The position numbers and the translations under genes were made by a program. Shown in pieces: positions 60,529 to 64,000 of a DNA stretch of 64,000 nt. A model generated the notes under the pieces. The model did no database searches. It was given only the letters and a program-made list of their open reading frames with translations, and had not been told where the DNA came from. Location of the stretch: assembly GCF_039655865.1 (NCBI RefSeq), contig NZ_JBBYXL010000009.1, forward strand, positions 239,664 through 303,663, read 5' to 3'. This DNA is from Prosthecobacter sp. SYSU 5D2. GTDB taxonomy: Bacteria; Verrucomicrobiota; Verrucomicrobiia; Verrucomicrobiales; Verrucomicrobiaceae. The number at the start of each line of letters is the position of its first letter. The stretch's first letter is position 1.

Positions 60529-61497
60529 TTATGCTGTCACGAGTCGCAATCTGTCCCCGTTTCCTGCTGACCCCGTTTCCTGCTTTAACTCCCCTGCACC
60601 CAGGTCCTGCGCGGTGATTTTTGCCACACTTTTTGTTCGTACCACCTCCTCCACATTGGCGCGGTCCACGGTCTTCACGGCCTCACCCACCTCCTGGAAA
60701 CCGCGTTTGCGGATTTCGCGTTCTGCCACGGCTTTTATTGCCTGCTGATCCTGGGTGTTCAGAGCCTGGAGACTGGCGCGATCCGGGCCATCTCCAACAG
60801 CAAGCTGGAGCTGAACAGTCTCAGGATTCAACTGGGCCTGTGCAGTGAGACGCCGGACATCCTGTGCATAGGTGATGTCTTTGATTTTTTCCGACTTTTC
60901 GTCCCCGGTCCGGTAGGATGATTTTTGGACCATGGAGATGGCCTGAGCCATGCCTTCATCCCCGTGCGTTTCCACCAGGTTCATGACCTGCTGGTCTTCA
61001 CCCTGGATGGCCCTGAGACGGACACCTTCTGCCAATGACCCGGCGAGGGCGTTAAAGTGCTCATCGGCCATGCCGCCGGCGTTGGCCAGGGGGCGTACTT
61101 GGGCGACTTCCTCCGGCGTCCGGGCGGCCTGGATGCGGGCGGTGACGGCGGTGGCCAGGCGCTGCCGGGACTGGTGGCCGGCGGCTTCGCGGATGCGCAG
61201 GGCGTGGCCCTGGGAGTAGCGGGCCAGGGTGTGGGTCATGGCGCGGCTGGCGGCGCGGGAGAGGTCGGCCTGGCCCAGCTCCTGGCTTTCAAAATCCGTC
61301 TTGAGCTTCTGCCAGTGCGTCTCCCACTGGTCGGGGTCCGGCTCCTGCGCCTGGAACTGCCGCTGCTGCAGGGCCATCTCCTGCATCTTTCCCTCCAGGC
61401 CGATCATGACCACGGCGTCCTTTTCCCGCCGCCGCTCCACGGCATGGTCTGTGACCATGCGCCCGGCCTGTGCGGCCGGTTTCGCCCAACAAATCAC
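60529..61497 (-). pseudogene. Fragment of a phage-type helical virion/ejection protein
   Basis: Up to 322 residues from a GTG at 61497 that directly follows an in-frame TGA; ATG at 61458 is another start. Long amphipathic helices (EGKMQEMALQQRQFQAQEPD, WQKLKTDFESQELGQADLSR) and repeated AAGHQSRQRLATAVTARIQA-type segments suggest a phage internal-virion or peptidoglycan-crossing protein. Its last residues (KQETGSAGNGDRLRLVTA) are encoded by the GGAAACGGGG repeat at 60551-60583, so the C-terminus is foreign. Its N-terminus is joined to a DUF4926 stub. Probably non-functional. Confidence 0.55.
60551..60583 (-). repeat. Tandem GGAAACGGGG(T/A)CAG repeat at a gene truncation
   Basis: Two 16-base direct copies on the plus strand, CTGTCCCCGTTTCCTG and CTGACCCCGTTTCCTG, within the end of the phage-type reading frame. 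They match the outer flanks of the palindromic elements at 54530-54548 and 56732-56750. Confidence 0.8.
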
Positions 61498-61509
61498 TCA
61501 CCACTCTGT

Positions 61510-61589
61510 CACCAGACCCGCAGCCAGACGCAAGGGCGGGAGATGGAGTGGGGCCTGACAAGCCTGACCAATGAAAGTTCTTCAATCAT
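61510..61589 (-). pseudogene. DUF4926 gene stub (fourth copy)
   Basis: From an ATG at 61589 the frame reads MIEELSLVRLVRP, identical to the starts of the three intact genes, then diverges (HSISRPCVWLRVW) and stops. It is joined to the phage-type fragment, marking a deletion or recombination point near 61550. Confidence 0.7.
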
Positions 61590-61590
61590 C

Positions 61591-61821
61591 TTACTCTCTC
61601 TCAGTTTCCGACCACGGCTCCACGTCATCCGCACTCAGAGTAAAGGTGACATCGCCGGTTCTTGAATCCTCCAAAGTAGTTCCCTCCTCGTTACTGAACT
61701 CGACCTCGTAAGCCGGGGGCCTGTCTTCGTAGACGATAAGGACAGTGCCAACCGATCCAACGGGGACCGCACGGTTAACAATGGGTCGGATGAGCCTGAC
61801 CAATGAAAGTTCTTCAATCAT
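61591..61821 (-). CDS. DUF4926 protein, tandem copy 3
   Basis: 76 residues: MIEELSLVRLIRPIVNRAVP, VGSVGTVLIVYEDRPPAYEV, then EFSNEEGTTLEDSRTGDVTF. This is the small SH3-like barrel typical of DUF4926. It is the most divergent of the three copies. Its ATG lies one base after the preceding stop and its stop one base before the stub. Probable immunity or partner protein for the DUF6883-like domain upstream. Confidence 0.85.
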   Translation of the reverse strand: MIEELSLVRLIRPIVNRAVPVGSVGTVLIVYEDRPPAYEVEFSNEEGTTLEDSRTGDVTFTLSADDVEPWSETERE

Positions 61822-61822
61822 A

Positions 61823-62053
61823 TTATCCCCTGCTCACTTTCGACCACAGCTCAAGCTCATCCTCACGAACTGTAAAAGCGAATATGCCAGTTTGCCGGTC
61901 CACTAGTGTCCTTCCTTCTGCATCTATAAACTCCACCTCGTAAGCCGGTGGAGAGTCTTCATGAACCATGAGAACCGTGCCCACCGATCCTACGGGCACC
62001 GCAGGGCTGGAGATGGGGCGAACGAGCCTGACCAATGAAAGTTCTTCAATCAT
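61823..62053 (-). CDS. DUF4926 protein, tandem copy 2
   Basis: 76 residues from the ATG at 62053. The first 28 residues match copy 1 (MIEELSLVRLVRPISSPAVP, VGSVGTVL), then MVHEDSPPAYEVEFIDAEGR and FTVREDELELW. One-base gaps on both sides show tight translational linkage within the array. Confidence 0.85.
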   Translation of the reverse strand: MIEELSLVRLVRPISSPAVPVGSVGTVLMVHEDSPPAYEVEFIDAEGRTLVDRQTGIFAFTVREDELELWSKVSRG

Positions 62054-62054
62054 C

Positions 62055-62285
62055 CTATTCCATGGCAACTTCCGCACAGGGCTCTACATCCTCCTCACGC
62101 ACAGTGAAGGTTATCTCTCCCGTTTCGATGTCCACCAGAGTCTTCCTTTGCGCGTTGATAAATTCCACCTCAAAGGCGCGATAAGGGTGTTCGTAAACGA
62201 TGAGGACGGTGCCCACCGATCCCACAGGAACCGCAGGGCTGGAGATGGGCCTGACAAGCCTGACCAATGAAAGTTCTTCAATCAT
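62055..62285 (-). CDS. DUF4926 protein, tandem copy 1
   Basis: 76 residues: MIEELSLVRLVRPISSPAVP, VGSVGTVLIVYEHPYRAFEV, EFINAQRKTLVDIETGEITF and TVREEDVEPCAEVAME. The ATG lies one base after the stop of the DUF6883-bearing gene. DUF4926 genes commonly follow DUF6883 genes, as here. Confidence 0.87.
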   Translation of the reverse strand: MIEELSLVRLVRPISSPAVPVGSVGTVLIVYEHPYRAFEVEFINAQRKTLVDIETGEITFTVREEDVEPCAEVAME

Positions 62286-62286
62286 A

Positions 62287-63921
62287 TTATTTGTCTTCGG
62301 GGAGAATGGTTACTAACCTAATAACACCATCAGGGTTCCTAATCCAGCAGACTGTCACTGAAATCACTTTTCCATTCGCTCCTTTGAGAGAAATGATCTG
62401 ATTAAATTTTTGCCCAAATTCTGTCGTCTTTGTGGTTTTAGCCGTTTGAGGATCAAAGACAAGCTGCCGGCCCAAATCATCCACATTGCTCTGGGTAAAC
62501 CCTAAGGCGCCTTTGAACCACACTGACTTGGGACCTCCTTCTGGATGTTTGGGGTCCAGCAGGTAGGTGCGCAGTTTGTAACTAATGCTCTCCTCAGTCG
62601 TGCCGGTTAGATGTTTTTTATCCGATGGGTCACTTGCGGGTTCTTGCGTTTTGCTGCCATCCTTCGGTGGCGGGTCTGCAGGCGTTGGATCGGGCTGTTT
62701 AGCTACAGGCGGTTCAACCATCTGGACAGGCTCATGGCTGGCATCTCCAGAGCTCAAGGTGCGGAGCTGGCCGGGAGGCAAGCCGGTGATGGCGGCTGTC
62801 TGGGCTTCATCGAAGTCCCGTAGCGTGCCGTTGATGCTGAGGCTGTAAGCTCCGCTGCTTTGGCGGCCGAGGATGACAACGGTCTTCGGATTCCCCCGCT
62901 TGTCATATCCGGTGATGCCATGCCAGAGCGCGTTTTGGGAGGTCAAGCTGAAGGTTTGACTTTCCTCCATGTCGAGTGTATCTTGTGAGAGCGCCTCTGA
63001 TTGTGGTGATGAAGTCGGACCCGCAAGGGTGTCTGCGTCATCACGCTTCCTTTCAGAGGCGCGCTCTGTTTCTATCGCCTCAATAGAGTAAATGCGGTTT
63101 CCCTGCTCCATTTGTACCAGTTCTTTGACGGTGAACTTGACGTCATAGGGTCCCATCTGGCTATGCACCCGGTGGACGGCTTTGATGTTCGGGTCGTTAT
63201 CTCGGTCAGGTTTGGATTCGGTGATCTTTCCAGTCTGGAACAGCACCTCAATGTTTTCGATGGCCGCGAGATGAGTGTCGATGTCGGCAGACTTTCGTAC
63301 CGCAGAGCTGCTGACCATTTTGGCTGCCGTCTGATTTGAAATATTGGCAGTTAGGCCGTCCGCCGTAGTCATGGGCTTGCCAGAAAGGCCGCGCAGATGA
63401 ATTCTGGCCTCATCCAAATTCTTGAGGGTCAGGCTGAAGGTCACGCCCCCGGACTGGCCATTGAGGACTTCCTGCAGACGTGTCCGCTGTTGAAAGTCTG
63501 AGGCCGAGTCTATGCCAGGCGCTCCTGCGGCCGTCTCCTCCGGAGCCGCTGCAACGACCTCTAGGCTCTCCACATGGGCGGCCTGCTGGGAAAGTCCCAC
63601 GGATTCATTGAGAAACTCTTCGATGTCACCCAGCTTGCCTTCCTTCTTGGCCTTCATGAGCCGGGCGGTCTGTTTCAGCACCTGGTGGAAGAACTCTGCG
63701 GTCTCCTTCAGCTTCTTCATCAGGCCGGGGGCAACGCCGTCTTTCTCCGCCTTCCTGAGCCTGTTTCGCTGAGCCCGGATGATGCTTGCTTCCTGGCTGC
63801 GGACAGCTCCGGTGATGGCATTGCCTTTGCGTGTCCCCGTAGCCCATAATCTTGTCAGTGCGGAATACGCCTCGATCACCGCCACGTCGTTGCTGGCATG
63901 GGAAACGGGGTCAGGCGACAT
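62287..63921 (-). CDS. Truncated polyvalent protein ending in a DUF6883-like domain
   Basis: 544 residues. The first seven (MSPDPVSH) are encoded by the GGAAACGGGGTCAGG repeat, so the original N-terminus is missing. Residues ~10-120 are helical (RLRKAEKDGVAPGLMKKLKE). Residues ~190-290 resemble a large-polyvalent-protein domain (HLAAIENIEVLFQTGKITES, VHRVHSQMGPYDVKFTVKEL, NRIYSIEAIETERA), also seen in phage and mobile-element polyvalent proteins. A Pro/Asp-rich linker leads to the C-terminal ~100 residues (YKLRTYLLDPKHPEGGPKSV, WFKGALGFTQSNVDDLGRQL, EFGQKFNQIISLKGANGKVI), a DUF6883-like domain. Probably a toxin- or effector-type tail with DUF4926 partners. Confidence 0.75.
   Translation of the reverse strand: MSPDPVSHASNDVAVIEAYSALTRLWATGTRKGNAITGAVRSQEASIIRAQRNRLRKAEKDGVAPGLMKKLKETAEFFHQVLKQTARLMKAKKEGKLGDIEEFLNESVGLSQQAAHVESLEVVAAAPEETAAGAPGIDSASDFQQRTRLQEVLNGQSGGVTFSLTLKNLDEARIHLRGLSGKPMTTADGLTANISNQTAAKMVSSSAVRKSADIDTHLAAIENIEVLFQTGKITESKPDRDNDPNIKAVHRVHSQMGPYDVKFTVKELVQMEQGNRIYSIEAIETERASERKRDDADTLAGPTSSPQSEALSQDTLDMEESQTFSLTSQNALWHGITGYDKRGNPKTVVILGRQSSGAYSLSINGTLRDFDEAQTAAITGLPPGQLRTLSSGDASHEPVQMVEPPVAKQPDPTPADPPPKDGSKTQEPASDPSDKKHLTGTTEESISYKLRTYLLDPKHPEGGPKSVWFKGALGFTQSNVDDLGRQLVFDPQTAKTTKTTEFGQKFNQIISLKGANGKVISVTVCWIRNPDGVIRLVTILPEDK
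63899..63915 (+). repeat. GGAAACGGGGTCAGG repeat at the start of the polyvalent gene
   Basis: TGGGAAACGGGGTCAGG is read in the antisense direction as the first codons of the truncated polyvalent gene. It is the same motif as at 56734-56748 and 60567-60582. Confidence 0.75.
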
Positions 63922-64000
63922 GAAGCCTGATAAATCAAGGGTTCCAGCGGTATTTCCTGGGTAAAAGCGCGTTTGTTATAGTGGCGGTGTCATGAGCACT

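Noticed and set aside
63992..64000. ATGAGCACT at the right edge as the start of a new gene
   Set aside because: Only three codons are visible and no clear ribosome binding site precedes it; it cannot be supported.

Overview
The window looks like a chromosome segment of a Verrucomicrobiota bacterium (Prosthecobacter/Verrucomicrobium-like). The evidence is high GC content, a lone DUF1501 protein, DUF1080, the PVC-specific heme-binding and membrane-bound dehydrogenase families, ThuA, three secreted sulfatases, DUF4838, autotransporter-type repeats and LpxD (an outer membrane). No rRNA, tRNA or CRISPR array was recognised. All identifications come from reading the sequence and from memory of protein families; no search was run.

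Layout. 1-5.6 kb: the N-terminal part of a repeat-rich surface protein, then an iron-uptake set (TonB-dependent siderophore receptor, PKHD-type hydroxylase, PepSY membrane protein) behind a pair of inverted operator-like boxes. 5.7-19 kb: mostly ordinary genes (FadL-like porin and histidine kinase, DUF1501, RlmM-like methyltransferase, FHA protein, purA, apbE, pseudopilin-like protein, CE15-like esterase, PP2C phosphatase, aldose epimerase). 19.2-25.9 kb: a signalling operon of TonB-dependent receptor, YfiR-like protein, CHASE8-type histidine kinase and hybrid kinase. 25.9-34.8 kb: lpxD, bioB, secreted proteins, a DUF4838 protein, dtd, and an AP2-like DNA-binding protein with a histone-H1-like tail. 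35-41 kb: a polyvalent-kinase-like protein, an ankyrin protein and a compact phage tail/lysis cassette, including a 55-residue gene. 41-45 kb: retropepsin-like protease, nuclease-like and secreted unknowns. 45.5-60.5 kb: sulfatases, an AraC regulator, a ThuA/heme protein, a dehydrogenase-like propeller protein and a transglutaminase-like protein. 60.5-63.9 kb: phage-derived polyvalent fragments ending in a DUF6883-like domain, followed by three tandem DUF4926 genes.

The most striking content is an AT-rich two-gene island at 54.9-56.7 kb. It encodes a close relative of the EcoRI methyltransferase and of the EcoRI endonuclease, with catalytic and recognition residues conserved. The island sits between two copies of the same 83-84 bp palindromic element, next to an IS5-family transposase relic. 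A half copy of the element at 49.0 kb cuts off a secreted-protein gene. A related short repeat, GGAAACGGGG(T/A)CAG, recurs at truncation points of the phage-derived genes near the right edge. Together these suggest a repeat family that marks insertions and deletions across the right half of the window.
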